A DNA stretch of 64,000 bases. Origin: Arcobacter lacus (lineage in GTDB: Bacteria; Campylobacterota; Campylobacteria; Campylobacterales; Arcobacteraceae). The translations under genes were made by a program, and so were the position numbers. Below, in pieces: positions 1 through 9,679 of this stretch. A model generated the notes under the pieces. The model saw only the letters and a list, made by a program, of their open reading frames with translations. It had not been told where the DNA came from and did no database searches. Every line of letters begins with the position of its first letter. Positions within the stretch are counted from its first letter, which is position 1. The DNA is taken from NCBI RefSeq assembly GCF_003063295.1, contig NZ_MUXF01000019.1, forward strand, positions 305,919 to 369,918. Direction: 5' to 3'.

Positions 1-27
1 AAAACTAAAATAAGATTCTTTTTCATT

Positions 28-1368
28 TTATTTACCTAAACAAAATTCACCAAACATAACATCTAACATTTCGTCGTTGTCATAAGGTCTTGTGATTGAT
101 GAAATATCTTCTAAGGCTTGTGTTATAAAGTGTGCAAAAAACTCTAATTCACCACTTTTTAGTGGTTCTTTAGCTATATTTATATTATATAAAGTATCTT
201 CAACTGAATTAACTTGTCTTTTTGAAACCAAAGTTATGTCATCACCAAAAGTATTTGAATCTAAAATAGTTTCAACCTCTTTTATAAGTGGATTTATATC
301 TTCTTTTGTTGAAAGTTCTATAAAAGACTCCAGTACATTTTTATCAAATTGATTTTGTAAATCTGACTTATTTAAAACTACTATTACTTTTTTATTTGAA
401 TTTTCTTTTATCAAATCTAATATTTTTTTATCTTCATCATCACAAATTTTACTATTATCAAACAAAGCTATTACGATATCAGCTTCATTTATAGCTTGGA
501 TTGATTTTTCTATTCCAATTTTTTCTATTACATCACTAGCATCTCGAATACCAGCTGTATCAACTATTTTTATAATATGTGTTCCTATACGAACACTCTC
601 TTCAATAGTATCTCTAGTTGTTCCTGCAATATCACTTATAATTGCTCTATCAAAATTTAAAAGTTTATTTAAAAGTGAAGACTTACCAACGTTTGGTTTT
701 CCAATAATTGCGACTTTAAAACCTTCTATCATTCCTTCTCGTCTTCGACTAGCTTCCAAAGTATTTGATAACTTTAAAGTAATTTTTTGTATTTTATTTT
801 CAATTTGCTCATAAATATCAGTTGGCAAATCCTCTTCTGCATAATCAATAGAAACTTCAGTATAAGCTAACATAAAAAGTAAGTCTTCTCTTATTTCATT
901 TACAAAATTTGTTAATTCACCTTTTAATTGCCGTGCTAAAAGTTTTACTGCATCTGCGCTTCTTGCTTCAATAATTTTTGATATAGCTTCTGCTTTTGTT
1001 AAATCTATTTTATTATTAAAAAAAGCTCGTTTTGAAAATTCTCCAGGATTTGCTAATCTTGCACTATATTTTAGAACTTCATCAACTATCATATTTGCAA
1101 TTGCAACTCCACCATGACATTGAAACTCGACTACATCTTCACCTGTAAAAGAAAATGGTGCTTTGAAATATATCACTAAAGCTTCATCAATAATCTCATT
1201 TTTTGAATCATAAATTGTTGATAAAGTTGCAAGTCTTGCTTGGAAGTTATTTTTTTTTGAGATTTTTGTAGCTATTTCAAGAGCTTTTGCTCCTGAAACT
1301 CTAACTATTGAAATTGAGCCAATTCCATTTGCTGTTGCAATAGCAACAATAGTATCATTTTCAAACAA
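28..1368 (-). CDS. mnmE: tRNA modification GTPase MnmE
   Basis: MnmE works with MnmG to place the aminomethyl-type modification on wobble uridine 34 of certain tRNAs. The 446-residue product is of normal length. An N-terminal folate-binding domain is followed by a helical domain with an inserted G domain: P-loop GKPNVGKSS near residues 222-230, DTAGIR (G3), NKSD (G4). The C-terminal FCLGK carries the family's catalytic Cys four residues from the end. It is the last gene of the leftward rpmH-rnpA-yidD-yidC-jag-mnmE cluster and follows jag by 2 bp, so it is probably co-transcribed. Confidence 0.97.
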   Translation of the reverse strand: MFENDTIVAIATANGIGSISIVRVSGAKALEIATKISKKNNFQARLATLSTIYDSKNEIIDEALVIYFKAPFSFTGEDVVEFQCHGGVAIANMIVDEVLKYSARLANPGEFSKRAFFNNKIDLTKAEAISKIIEARSADAVKLLARQLKGELTNFVNEIREDLLFMLAYTEVSIDYAEEDLPTDIYEQIENKIQKITLKLSNTLEASRRREGMIEGFKVAIIGKPNVGKSSLLNKLLNFDRAIISDIAGTTRDTIEESVRIGTHIIKIVDTAGIRDASDVIEKIGIEKSIQAINEADIVIALFDNSKICDDEDKKILDLIKENSNKKVIVVLNKSDLQNQFDKNVLESFIELSTKEDINPLIKEVETILDSNTFGDDITLVSKRQVNSVEDTLYNINIAKEPLKSGELEFFAHFITQALEDISSITRPYDNDEMLDVMFGEFCLGK

Positions 1369-1370
1369 GA

Positions 1371-2246
1371 TTAAATTTCTCTTGCTCTGTACTCATTTAC
1401 AAGTACATATTTTTCACCTCTAATATTTGTTTTTACTGCAACATATTTATCAGGGAATTCATCTCTTAATCTTTTTAAAGCAATATGAACTAAAATTCCA
1501 TCAAGAGGTTTAGTTTTAAAACTTCCTTTTTCTCTTATTTGTTCTATTATTGGCTCTAAATAAGCATGAATTGCTTCTTCTTGATTTTTTAAAAATTCAG
1601 CAACTTCAAGTCTTAACATTAAACCATATTTTTCATTTATCCAGTTAAATAAAATATATGATAATGCTTTATATCTATATCCTTCTTTACCAATTAATAA
1701 AGCTGAATCTTCCCCTAAAAACTCTATATACAAAGTTTCATCATCATAAAAAGAGACATTAACTTGCCCAATTTTATAACAAGTAGATCCAAATAAAAGA
1801 TGTATTCCATCTTTTACTTCATTTAAAATTTCATCTCTTGTTTTTTTAATCACAAGTTTTGAAATTTCCATATTTGAATCTTCTTCATTATAAAAGTTAT
1901 CAAATATTTTTTCTTTTCCTTCTACTTTTGGAACTTTTGATAAATTATCTTTTTTCTCATTTTGTGTTGAACAACTTTTTTCTTCAACTCTAGCTGCATT
2001 TTCAATTCTTTCAGAAAATTCTTCTATTTTAACATCTTTATTTTTATAATTTTTAGACTCTTGAATATCTGATTTAGAACTATTTTTACAATAAGCACAA
2101 ATAATTGCACTCTTTTTTCCAAAACCTAAAAAACCTTTTGTAGGTTGTTGAATAATCTCTATTTCTAATTCAGTAACAGAGCAGCTAAATTCTGCACGTG
2201 CTAGTTCATAAACTTTTTCTAAACTATCTGCTTCAAATTTTTTCAT
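1371..2246 (-). CDS. jag: Jag/KhpB family RNA-binding protein
   Basis: This 291-residue protein has the three-part Jag (KhpB/EloR) layout. An N-terminal Jag_N module contains KGFLGFGKKSA. A charged, low-complexity middle spans roughly residues 60-140. A C-terminal KH domain (LIGKEGYRYKAL) is followed by an R3H-like segment (RLRDEFPDK). The family binds RNA and affects cell-wall growth and division in Gram-positives; its role in Campylobacterota is less defined. It sits 21 bp after yidC and 2 bp before mnmE, the usual position. The ATG is preceded by an AAGGGA ribosome-binding site. Confidence 0.9.
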   Translation of the reverse strand: MKKFEADSLEKVYELARAEFSCSVTELEIEIIQQPTKGFLGFGKKSAIICAYCKNSSKSDIQESKNYKNKDVKIEEFSERIENAARVEEKSCSTQNEKKDNLSKVPKVEGKEKIFDNFYNEEDSNMEISKLVIKKTRDEILNEVKDGIHLLFGSTCYKIGQVNVSFYDDETLYIEFLGEDSALLIGKEGYRYKALSYILFNWINEKYGLMLRLEVAEFLKNQEEAIHAYLEPIIEQIREKGSFKTKPLDGILVHIALKRLRDEFPDKYVAVKTNIRGEKYVLVNEYRAREI

Positions 2247-2267
2247 GAGTTTCCCTTTTTTGTTCCC

Positions 2268-3869
2268 TTACTTATGTTCGGCTCTTTTTCTTTCAAATGT
2301 TTTATTTATAACATATTGTTGCCCTATTGTAAATAAGTTATTTACAAACCAATAAAGTGTTAAACCTGCTGGGAACCATAGGAAGAAGAATGTGAAAATA
2401 ATTGGTAAAAGTTGGAATATTTTCTTTTGTAACTCATCTTGAACTGTTGTTGGTGTAATTTTTTGTTGGATATACATTGTAGCACCCATTAAAATTGGTA
2501 AAACAAAAAATGGATCCATTGCTGCTAAATCATGAATCCAGAAAATCCACTCAGCACCTTTTAACTCAATAGCATTAATTAGAACTCTATATATTGCAAA
2601 GAAAATTGGAATTTGTAAAAGTAATGGTAAACATCCACCCATTGGATTTGCACCATGTTTTTTATAAAGTTCCATCATATGCATAGATTGTTTTTGTTTA
2701 TCATCTTTATATTTTAATTGTATCTCTTTCATTTTTGGAGCTAAATCTTTTAGCTTTTGCATAGATACCATACCTTTATATGATAAAGGATATAAAACAA
2801 GTTTTACTAAAATTGTAAGAGCAACTATTGTCCAACCCCAGTTTCCAATATAACTTTGTAAAAATTGTAAAAGAACAAACATAGGTTTAGCTATAAATGT
2901 AAACCATCCATAATCTATAACATCGATTAGTTCAGGATTTAAGCTTTCTAAAACTCTATGATTTTTTGGTCCAATATATCCTGAAAATGTAGTATTTCCA
3001 GAAGAATGAATAAATGCTTGTGGATTATTAGAATCATCAGGCATTACTGTAACTTGTAATGATTTTTCAAAGTTATAAATAACTGTTGCATAGTATCTAT
3101 CAAAATTAGATATAAATTTTGAACCTACAAAATTTTCATTTTTCTTTGAACCACCATCTTCTATTGTTGTTAAGCTATCATCATTTAATTTAGTAATAAA
3201 TCCATGAACTGCATACATATCTACTAATACATTTGGTCTAAATCCATTTGAAATAAAGAATGCCTTATCATTTGTTGAACTTACAGTTAAGTCATAATGT
3301 CCATCAGGATAAATTGTGAATTTTTTTGTTAGAACTGTATTTGTAAGAGTTTGAGTTAAAACTAACTCTTGTTTTTCTTGCGTTGCATCAATACTTGAAG
3401 AACTTGGAAGCACATTTATTTTAAAAGCTTCTTCATTTACATTAATATCAGCAAATCTTACTTCTAAAGGTTTTAACTGATTTGCTTCAAATAATTTTAT
3501 TTGAGCACCATTTTCATCTTTATATTTCTCTTCTGTTAAAGTTACTTGAGCAACTCTCCCTAAATTATCTATTTCGATAATATTTTTTGCCGTTTTAATA
3601 ACAGAAACGATTTGAGAATTTGATACATTTTTTGAAGATATCGTATCAACATTTGGTGTATTTACAGAATTTTCAGCTACTACTTGAGATGTACTAACTT
3701 CCGGTGCTGAATTTTGTTTTTGCTCTTGTTCAATTTTAGCTTGAGCCATTTTTGCTTCTTGCTGAGGCTTTAAAACTAAAAACTCATAAGCTATAAAAAA
3801 TACAAAAACGACTATTGTCATAATTATCATTCGTTTTTGCATACCATTGTTCTGATTTAAGTTATTCAT
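2268..3869 (-). CDS. yidC: membrane protein insertase YidC
   Basis: YidC inserts and folds inner-membrane proteins, alone or with SecYEG. The 533-residue product has the Gram-negative layout. An N-terminal membrane anchor (IVVFVFFIAYEFLVL) precedes a large periplasmic beta domain (about residues 60-330). The conserved 60KD_IMP domain with several membrane segments follows, including GWTIVALTILVKL, MGGCLPLLLQIPIFFAIYR and LYWFVNNLFTIGQQ. The start overlaps the 3' end of yidD by 8 bp, indicating translational coupling. The gene lies in the rpmH-to-mnmE cluster. Confidence 0.97.
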   Translation of the reverse strand: MNNLNQNNGMQKRMIIMTIVVFVFFIAYEFLVLKPQQEAKMAQAKIEQEQKQNSAPEVSTSQVVAENSVNTPNVDTISSKNVSNSQIVSVIKTAKNIIEIDNLGRVAQVTLTEEKYKDENGAQIKLFEANQLKPLEVRFADINVNEEAFKINVLPSSSSIDATQEKQELVLTQTLTNTVLTKKFTIYPDGHYDLTVSSTNDKAFFISNGFRPNVLVDMYAVHGFITKLNDDSLTTIEDGGSKKNENFVGSKFISNFDRYYATVIYNFEKSLQVTVMPDDSNNPQAFIHSSGNTTFSGYIGPKNHRVLESLNPELIDVIDYGWFTFIAKPMFVLLQFLQSYIGNWGWTIVALTILVKLVLYPLSYKGMVSMQKLKDLAPKMKEIQLKYKDDKQKQSMHMMELYKKHGANPMGGCLPLLLQIPIFFAIYRVLINAIELKGAEWIFWIHDLAAMDPFFVLPILMGATMYIQQKITPTTVQDELQKKIFQLLPIIFTFFFLWFPAGLTLYWFVNNLFTIGQQYVINKTFERKRAEHK

Positions 3870-4194
3870 TATTCTTTTTCCACTCCCGATTTTTTACTAC
3901 TAAATACTTCCCATTTTTTAATGGCACATACCAATATACTATTTTGATTTTATTATAGTTGATATTTTGATTTTTTTTTAATTTGATTATAGGATAATCA
4001 AATCCACCATCAAAAAGTTGATTACACTTTAATATGCGCAATATTGTAAAATAAATCGCCTTAAAAAAAGTATTATTATCTAACTGCCATAATGCATATT
4101 GAGAACAAGTTGGATAATATCTACACGAACCAAAAGATAAAATTGTTAAATATTTTTGATAAAATCTTATTAAATATTTAAAAAGCCACTTCAT
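3862..4194 (-). CDS. yidD: membrane protein insertion efficiency factor YidD
   Basis: A 110-residue YidD-family protein with the signature CRYYPTCSQYA and a later FDGGFDYP. The family is a small, amphipathic, membrane-associated protein that improves YidC-dependent insertion. The C-terminal tail (about residues 75-110) is Lys/Asn-rich and poorly conserved. The ATG overlaps the rnpA stop codon in an ATGA arrangement (4191-4194), and the 3' end overlaps yidC by 8 bp, so translation of rnpA, yidD and yidC looks coupled. Confidence 0.95.
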   Translation of the reverse strand: MKWLFKYLIRFYQKYLTILSFGSCRYYPTCSQYALWQLDNNTFFKAIYFTILRILKCNQLFDGGFDYPIIKLKKNQNINYNKIKIVYWYVPLKNGKYLVVKNREWKKNNE

Positions 4195-4526
4195 TTTAGG
4201 AGTTCTAATCTCTTTAAAGCAAAATCAAAATCTTTTTTTAATTCTAAAAAATTTCTATCATGAATAGCAATTTTTGCGACAAATATATAGTTACCAACTA
4301 CTAGTTGATTTTCATAAGAAGCGAATAAAGCCCTCATTCTTCGTCGGGCTTTATTTCTATTTACTGCATTTCCAACTTTTTTTGAAGTAACAAATGCAGC
4401 TCTAAGTATAGTATTAGAACTAAAAAAAGCGACAAAGCTGGTAGTATGCCAACTTTTGCCGCTTTTATATAGTTTATTAAACTCTTTAGGATTATTTATC
4501 CTATGATCTTTACTTAAACAGCTAAT
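4191..4526 (-). CDS. rnpA: ribonuclease P protein component, apparent ATT start
   Basis: RnpA is the protein subunit of RNase P, which matures tRNA 5' ends. The reading frame contains the family core [19 protein letters not shown] at about residues 50-68 and ends ALKRLELLK before a TGA that overlaps the yidD start. No ATG, GTG or TTG occurs in frame between the upstream TAG and the Met inside the core motif (residue 64). The best start is ATT at 4526-4524, overlapping the last rpmH codons, with AAAGGT 9 nt upstream. That gives 111 residues, normal for the family. The start is inferred; the identity is firm. Confidence 0.88.
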   Translation of the reverse strand: MSCLSKDHRINNPKEFNKLYKSGKSWHTTSFVAFFSSNTILRAAFVTSKKVGNAVNRNKARRRMRALFASYENQLVVGNYIFVAKIAIHDRNFLELKKDFDFALKRLELLK

Positions 4527-4648
4527 CTTTTTCTACCTTTAGCTCTTCTTGCATTAATTACTCTTCTACCATTTTTAGTAGCCATTCTTACTCTGAACCC
4601 GTGAGTTCTTTTTCTAGGAGTATTATGTGGTTGATATGTTCTTTTCAT
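4514..4648 (-). CDS. rpmH: 50S ribosomal protein L34
   Basis: A 44-residue, very basic protein beginning [19 protein letters not shown] and ending GRKRLAV, which is unmistakably L34 of the large ribosomal subunit. It is the first gene of the leftward rpmH-rnpA-yidD-yidC-jag-mnmE cluster. A strong ribosome-binding site (GAGGAAAG) lies 6-8 nt before the ATG. Its 3' end overlaps the proposed start of rnpA by 13 bp. Confidence 0.97.
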   Translation of the reverse strand: MKRTYQPHNTPRKRTHGFRVRMATKNGRRVINARRAKGRKRLAV

Positions 4649-4685
4649 CTTAGTCTTTCCTCTATATTCACTAAATAAGTTGAGG

Positions 4686-4691
4686 ATTATA
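4686..4691 (-). promoter_or_regulatory. putative -10 box of the rpmH operon promoter
   Basis: Reading leftward, a perfect TATAAT occurs about 38 bp upstream of the rpmH ATG, with no good -35 hexamer at 16-18 bp. A strong -10 box and weak -35 are usual for the main sigma factor of Campylobacterota. This is inferred from sequence only. Confidence 0.45.
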
Positions 4692-4722
4692 TTTAAGATT
4701 TACTTAAAATCTCTTTATATAT

Positions 4723-7302
4723 TTAAGAAATCTTTGTAATTACTTCATCATTTTGAACATCAAACTCTACACTACTTCCTTCACCTATTTTATCTTCTAA
4801 AATTAAATCAGCAAGTTTATCTTCAACTATTTCATAAATAGCTCGTTTTAATGGTCTTGCACCATAAACTGGGTCAAATCCAATTTTTGCAATATACTCT
4901 TTTGCATTTTGTGTTAAAGAAATTTTTATATCTTTTTCTTCTACTTTTTTCTTAATGTTATTAAATAAAATATTTACAATATTTGTAATAGCACTTAAAT
5001 TTAATTGTTCAAAAATAACAATATCATCAAGTCTATTTAAAAATTCAGGTCTAAAATGAGATTTCAACTCATCTAAAACAGCTTTTCGTCTCTCTTCTTT
5101 ATCGCTAATTTCAATTATTCTTGCACTTCCTATATTTGAAGTTAAAATAATAATTGTATTTTTAAAATCAACTGTAACACCTTTATTATCAGTTAATCTT
5201 CCATCATCAAGAACTTGTAAAAGTATATTAAATACATCAGGATGCGCTTTTTCTACCTCATCAAATAAAATTACACTATAAGGTTTTCTTCTTACTGCTT
5301 CAGTTAATTGACCACCTTCTTCATATCCAACATAACCAGGAGCCGCTCCAACAAGTCTAGAAACTGCGTGTTTTTCCATATATTCACTCATATCAAAACG
5401 AATCAATGATTTTGGATCATCAAATAAAAATTTTGCTAAAGTTTTTGCACTCTCTGTTTTTCCAACTCCTGTTGGTCCAAGGAATAAAAAACTTCCTATT
5501 GGTCGAGAAGTTTCACTAAGCCCTGCTTTATTTCTTTTTATTGCTCGACTTATTGCTTTTATAGCTTCATCTTGACCAATAACATCTTGTTTTAAAACCT
5601 CTTCAACTTTTAAAACTTTTTGTTTTTCACTATCCATCATTTTATTAACTGGAATTCCAGTCCATCTTGAAACTATACTTGCTATTGCTTCTTCATCAAC
5701 ACTATTTCTTAAAAGTGTTCCCTCTTTTTGCATTTGCTCCCATTTTTGAGCATTTTCTTTTATTTTTGCTTCAAGTGCAGGGATTTCTCCATACTCTATT
5801 TTTGCAGCTTCTTCAAATTTTGATTCTCGTTTAGCAATATTTGCTTTTGTTTTTAACTCTTCAATTTTTGCTTTTAATTCACTTACTGCATTAAAAGTTT
5901 GTTTTTCATTTTCAAATCTAGCTTCTAAATTTTGTTTCTCTTCATTTTTATTTGCTAACTCTTTTTCTATTTGAATAAGTCTCTCTTCGTTCTTTTTATT
6001 TTTTTCCATTTTAAGAGCTTCTTTTTCAACATTTAAAGTTTGAATCTCTCTTTTTATATGTGATAAAGCTGTTGGTTCACTCTCAATTTGCATTTTAAGT
6101 TCTGCTGCTGCTTCATCTATTAAATCTATTGCTTTGTCAGGTAAAAATCTATCTGTTATATATCTATTTGATAGTTTTGCCGCTGCAACTAATGCACTAT
6201 CATTTATAGTTACATTATGATGTGTTTCAAGTCTCTCTTTTATACCTCTTAAAATTTGTAAAGCTTCATTTACTGTTGGTTCATCAACTTTAACTGGTTG
6301 AAACCTTCTTTGCATCGCTGCATCTTTTTCAAAATATTTTCTATACTCTTTTAAAGTTGTTGCACCAATAGTATGAAGTTCACCACGAGCAAGACTAGGT
6401 TTTAAGATGTTTGCTGCATCCATACTTCCTTCACTTGCACCTGCTCCAATAATTGTATGAATTTCATCAATAAATAAAATTATATTTCCAGCTTTTTTAA
6501 CCTCATCAATAACAGATTTTAGTCTATCTTCAAACTCTCCTCGATATTTTGCACCTGCAATTAAAGCACTCATATCAAGACTTACAACTCTTTTATTTAG
6601 TAAACTTGTTGGAACATCTTTATTTACTATTCTTTGAGCAAGTCCCTCAGCAATTGCAGTTTTTCCAGTTCCTGGTTCTCCTAACAAAATTGGATTATTT
6701 TTTGTTTTTCTTATTAGTATTTGCATCATTCTAGTGATTTGTTCATCTCTTCCAATAACTGGGTCAAGTTCACCATCAATTGCTTTTTTGTTTAAATCTA
6801 TTCCATATTTACTTAAAGCTTCTAAGTTATCATCACCACTATTGCTATCAATAGTTTTTCCAGCACGCATAGCTTCAAGCTCTTTTTTTGCTTCTTTCAA
6901 ATCTATATATTTTCCTAAAACATCTTTTACTGTTTGATTATCAAAGTTTGAAACAAGCCAAGTATCAATGGCTATAAATTTATCTCCATTACTTGTCATT
7001 TGACCTTCTGCTTTTTGTAAGCTTGAAAGTAAATTTCTTGATAATTTTATATTCTCTTTTGTAACACTACTTACACTTGAAAGTTTGCTAGCATTTGATT
7101 TTGCTTCAAGTTCAATTGCTGCTTTATTAACATTCATTTTATTTAATAACTGATTTAATACTGAATTTGTGTTTGTCAATAAAGCCCAAAGAAGATGAAC
7201 AACTTCTACTTCTTGATTTTTATTATGTAAAGCAAGGGCAACACTTGAATCTATTGTCTCTTGCATTTGATTTGTCATTTTCTCAAAAATATTATTACTC
7301 AT
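4723..7302 (-). CDS. clpB: ATP-dependent disaggregase ClpB
   Basis: ClpB is the Hsp100 hexamer that, with DnaK, pulls polypeptides out of aggregates. The 859-residue protein is full length. A Clp N domain (about 1-145) precedes AAA+ module 1 with Walker A GEPGTGKT near residue 204. A coiled-coil middle domain rich in Lys/Glu (about 400-525) marks ClpB rather than ClpA. AAA+ module 2 has Walker A GPTGVGKT near 609, and a C-terminal D2 small domain follows. It stands alone between the rpmH promoter and the divergent rnhB. No HrcA-type CIRCE element was seen upstream. Confidence 0.97.
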   Translation of the reverse strand: MSNNIFEKMTNQMQETIDSSVALALHNKNQEVEVVHLLWALLTNTNSVLNQLLNKMNVNKAAIELEAKSNASKLSSVSSVTKENIKLSRNLLSSLQKAEGQMTSNGDKFIAIDTWLVSNFDNQTVKDVLGKYIDLKEAKKELEAMRAGKTIDSNSGDDNLEALSKYGIDLNKKAIDGELDPVIGRDEQITRMMQILIRKTKNNPILLGEPGTGKTAIAEGLAQRIVNKDVPTSLLNKRVVSLDMSALIAGAKYRGEFEDRLKSVIDEVKKAGNIILFIDEIHTIIGAGASEGSMDAANILKPSLARGELHTIGATTLKEYRKYFEKDAAMQRRFQPVKVDEPTVNEALQILRGIKERLETHHNVTINDSALVAAAKLSNRYITDRFLPDKAIDLIDEAAAELKMQIESEPTALSHIKREIQTLNVEKEALKMEKNKKNEERLIQIEKELANKNEEKQNLEARFENEKQTFNAVSELKAKIEELKTKANIAKRESKFEEAAKIEYGEIPALEAKIKENAQKWEQMQKEGTLLRNSVDEEAIASIVSRWTGIPVNKMMDSEKQKVLKVEEVLKQDVIGQDEAIKAISRAIKRNKAGLSETSRPIGSFLFLGPTGVGKTESAKTLAKFLFDDPKSLIRFDMSEYMEKHAVSRLVGAAPGYVGYEEGGQLTEAVRRKPYSVILFDEVEKAHPDVFNILLQVLDDGRLTDNKGVTVDFKNTIIILTSNIGSARIIEISDKEERRKAVLDELKSHFRPEFLNRLDDIVIFEQLNLSAITNIVNILFNNIKKKVEEKDIKISLTQNAKEYIAKIGFDPVYGARPLKRAIYEIVEDKLADLILEDKIGEGSSVEFDVQNDEVITKIS

Positions 7303-7420
7303 TTAGCACTCCTTATATTTAACTGCTAAAGAATTATATAACTTTAGTCTTTCTTTGTCAAGTCTTAGTAAAAATATATTTTTTATTATAATACTTTTTA
7401 AAAAATATTTAAAGGCTTTT

Positions 7421-7999
7421 ATGAAAAATTTATGCGGTATTGATGAAGCAGGTCGTGGTCCACTTGCTGGTCCATTAGTTGTTGCTGGAGTTATTCTTTT
7501 AGAAGATATTGTAGGATTGAATGATTCAAAAGTTTTAAGTGAAAAAAAAAGAGAAAAACTATTTGATGAAATAAAAGAAAAATCAAAATACCATATTGTT
7601 TTTAGTGATGCAAAATTAATAGATGAAAAAGGTATAAGTTTTTGTTTAAAAAGCTCTATTTTAGAAATTATAGAAAATTTAAAAGAGTTTTCAAACTCAT
7701 TTTTGATGGATGGAAATACAAATTTTGGAATACAAATTTTACAAAAAGAGATAAAAGCAGATGCAAAATATGCACAAGTTAGTGCTGCTTCAATCTTAGC
7801 AAAAGTTAGCCGAGATAGATTTATGGATGAAATTTCATCACTTTATCCTAAATATGATTTTCACAAACACAAAGGTTATGGAACAAAAGCACATATTGAA
7901 GCTATAAAAGAGTTTGGAAGAAGTGATATTCATAGACACACTTTTAAATTAAAAGCTTTAGGAGAAAATGAAATAGGAGTTCAAAAAAGTCTATTTTAG
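7421..7999 (+). CDS. rnhB: ribonuclease HII
   Basis: RNase HII removes RNA from RNA:DNA hybrids and incises at single ribonucleotides in DNA. The 192-residue product opens MKNLCGIDEAGRGPLAGP, with the Asp-Glu metal-binding pair at residues 8-9. It also has the family motifs NDSKVLSEKKR and SAASILAKVSRDR. The frame is open upstream from a TTG at 7355. The ATG at 7421 is preferred because AAAGG precedes it by 6-8 nt and it fits family length. The 3' end nearly abuts the convergent gene at 8001. Confidence 0.95.
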   Translation: MKNLCGIDEAGRGPLAGPLVVAGVILLEDIVGLNDSKVLSEKKREKLFDEIKEKSKYHIVFSDAKLIDEKGISFCLKSSILEIIENLKEFSNSFLMDGNTNFGIQILQKEIKADAKYAQVSAASILAKVSRDRFMDEISSLYPKYDFHKHKGYGTKAHIEAIKEFGRSDIHRHTFKLKALGENEIGVQKSLF

Positions 8000-8000
8000 A

Positions 8001-8315
8001 CTATTTTGAAACTTCTCCAATATGTTTTTCAACAGATTCTATTTTTGTTTTTAACCTATTTTCATGCCCTATTCTAATATCAAAATTTAGTGTTGCATAA
8101 ACTCTACTACACCCTAATTCTTCTAATCTTGAATAACATTTTTCTACCAAAGCTAAAGCTTCTTTCATAGTAGAAGTTTCAATAATAGTTGCCATTGAAG
8201 TAAGTTGATAATTCATGCCACTATCTTTGATTATTTTTATAACTTCAGAAACTTCTTTACTTTTACTTTCACTTTTATCAGTAGGAAACATTGCCATTTG
8301 AAGTAATACAGACAT
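8001..8315 (-). CDS. MTH1187/YkoF-type thiamine-binding family protein
   Basis: A 104-residue protein matching the MTH1187 (DUF77, YqgV) family: a ferredoxin-like fold starting SVLLQMAMFPTDK, followed by SGMNYQLTSMATIIE and VYATLNFDIRIG. Family members bind thiamine or related small molecules as tetramers; the exact ligand here is unknown. It lies 9 bp downstream of a PPK2 kinase gene on the same strand, so the two are probably co-transcribed. Confidence 0.8.
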   Translation of the reverse strand: MSVLLQMAMFPTDKSESKSKEVSEVIKIIKDSGMNYQLTSMATIIETSTMKEALALVEKCYSRLEELGCSRVYATLNFDIRIGHENRLKTKIESVEKHIGEVSK

Positions 8316-8324
8316 CTAAACTCC

Positions 8325-9218
8325 TTATGATTCACTCTCTTTTCTTTTCATATCCATAATTTCTAACTCTTTTTCAGCAGTAGTAACAATATCTTTATCT
8401 ACACTAAAATCAAGTCTTTCATCTTTACCTTCATAATCAACTGAATTCAAAATAACTTTTATTGAATTTAATCTTGCTAAAAATTTACTATCGCTTCTTA
8501 TAATTATCCAAGGAGATTTTTCTGTATTTGTATATTTTAACATATCATATTTTTTTTGAGTAAATTCATCCCAACGACTTTGCATTTGTAAATCAATTTC
8601 ACTTAGTTTCCATTGTTTTAGGGGATTTTCTTCACGCTCAGCAAATCTTTTTGCTTGTTCATCTTTTGTAACTGATAAATAAATTTTCAAAAAATGTATT
8701 CCATGGTCTATCAAGTCTTCTTCAAATCCAGGAACACTTTTCATAAATACTTCATACTCTTTTTGTGTACAAAATCCAAAAACTGGTTCAACCATTGCAC
8801 GGTTATACCAACTTCTATCAAATATTACTATCTCTCCACCTTTTGGAAATTGTTCAACATATCTTTGATAGTACCATTGAGTTTTTTGAACATCTGATGG
8901 CTTTCCAAGTGCAACCACACGATAATGTTTTTCATTCATATATCTAGTTATTCTTCTTATTGCTCCACCTTTTCCTGAAGCATCTCTTCCTTCCATTAGA
9001 ATAATCATTTTTTCATTCTTTTTTTCAAGATGATTTTGAAGTTTTATCAACTCTACTTGATATGGTCGTAAAACTTCTTCTTGTGTTCTGTATAAAAATT
9101 TTGAATGCAACTCGCTAATAAAACTTCCATTTTCATCTTTTAATTTATCTATAAAATTATCTAAATTCATAGTTGCATTATTTATTCTATCTTTATCATA
9201 ATACTTATCAAATGACAT
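8325..9218 (-). CDS. ppk2: polyphosphate kinase 2 family protein (first of three)
   Basis: PPK2 enzymes transfer phosphate between polyphosphate and nucleotides. The 297-residue protein has the class I core: Walker A GRDASGKGG, the lid motif ITRYMNEKHYRVVALGKP, and Walker B EIVIFDRSWYNRA. The start at 9218 (MSFDKYY) is chosen because AAAAGGGA lies 7-11 nt upstream; an upstream ATG at 9257 lacks one. Two paralogues lie at 48834 and 49971. The direction (nucleotide phosphorylation or polyphosphate synthesis) and the ADP/GDP preference cannot be read from sequence. Confidence 0.92.
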   Translation of the reverse strand: MSFDKYYDKDRINNATMNLDNFIDKLKDENGSFISELHSKFLYRTQEEVLRPYQVELIKLQNHLEKKNEKMIILMEGRDASGKGGAIRRITRYMNEKHYRVVALGKPSDVQKTQWYYQRYVEQFPKGGEIVIFDRSWYNRAMVEPVFGFCTQKEYEVFMKSVPGFEEDLIDHGIHFLKIYLSVTKDEQAKRFAEREENPLKQWKLSEIDLQMQSRWDEFTQKKYDMLKYTNTEKSPWIIIRSDSKFLARLNSIKVILNSVDYEGKDERLDFSVDKDIVTTAEKELEIMDMKRKESES

Positions 9219-9337
9219 CTCGTTCCCTTTTTTTGTTTCTTTTCTTATATTATACATAAGAAGAATTACATTTTAGTTTTAATTGTAATTAAAAAACTTT
9301 TTGATAGTATATATTAAATATATAATAAAGGATTGAA

Positions 9338-9679
9338 ATGCAATTAGAAGTATCTGCTGAAGTTATATTATCACAATTAGGTTATTCACAAAATGAAGCT
9401 TCTTTGAAACAAGCTGAAAAAATGATAGAAGTTACACAAGGTTTTGACAAATTCGCAAAACACATTTTATCTTTAAATGATCATCTTAAAAAAATGAATG
9501 CTTATGTTGCATTGTCAAATACTACAAACTATCTAAAAATAAAATGTGAAGAGAGTGAATCTAAAGAAATTTTAGAAGAATTTCATGACACAGTTTCACA
9601 TTGGGCAAGTAAATATAATGTAAATTTAGAAAAATTGCCTAATAAACCAATTTACTATATTTTAGGAACACAAAACTAA
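9338..9679 (+). CDS. hypothetical protein, 113 aa
   Basis: Not recognised. A soluble, mainly helical 113-residue protein with no signal peptide or membrane segment. It contains one Cys and a central stretch (FAKHILSLNDHLKKMNAYV) that looks amphipathic. The ATG follows AAAGGATTGAA, a good ribosome-binding site. The gene is divergent from the PPK2 gene and its stop overlaps the 3' end of msrA by 4 bp. Codon use matches its neighbours, so it is probably a real chromosomal gene. Confidence 0.7.
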   Translation: MQLEVSAEVILSQLGYSQNEASLKQAEKMIEVTQGFDKFAKHILSLNDHLKKMNAYVALSNTTNYLKIKCEESESKEILEEFHDTVSHWASKYNVNLEKLPNKPIYYILGTQN

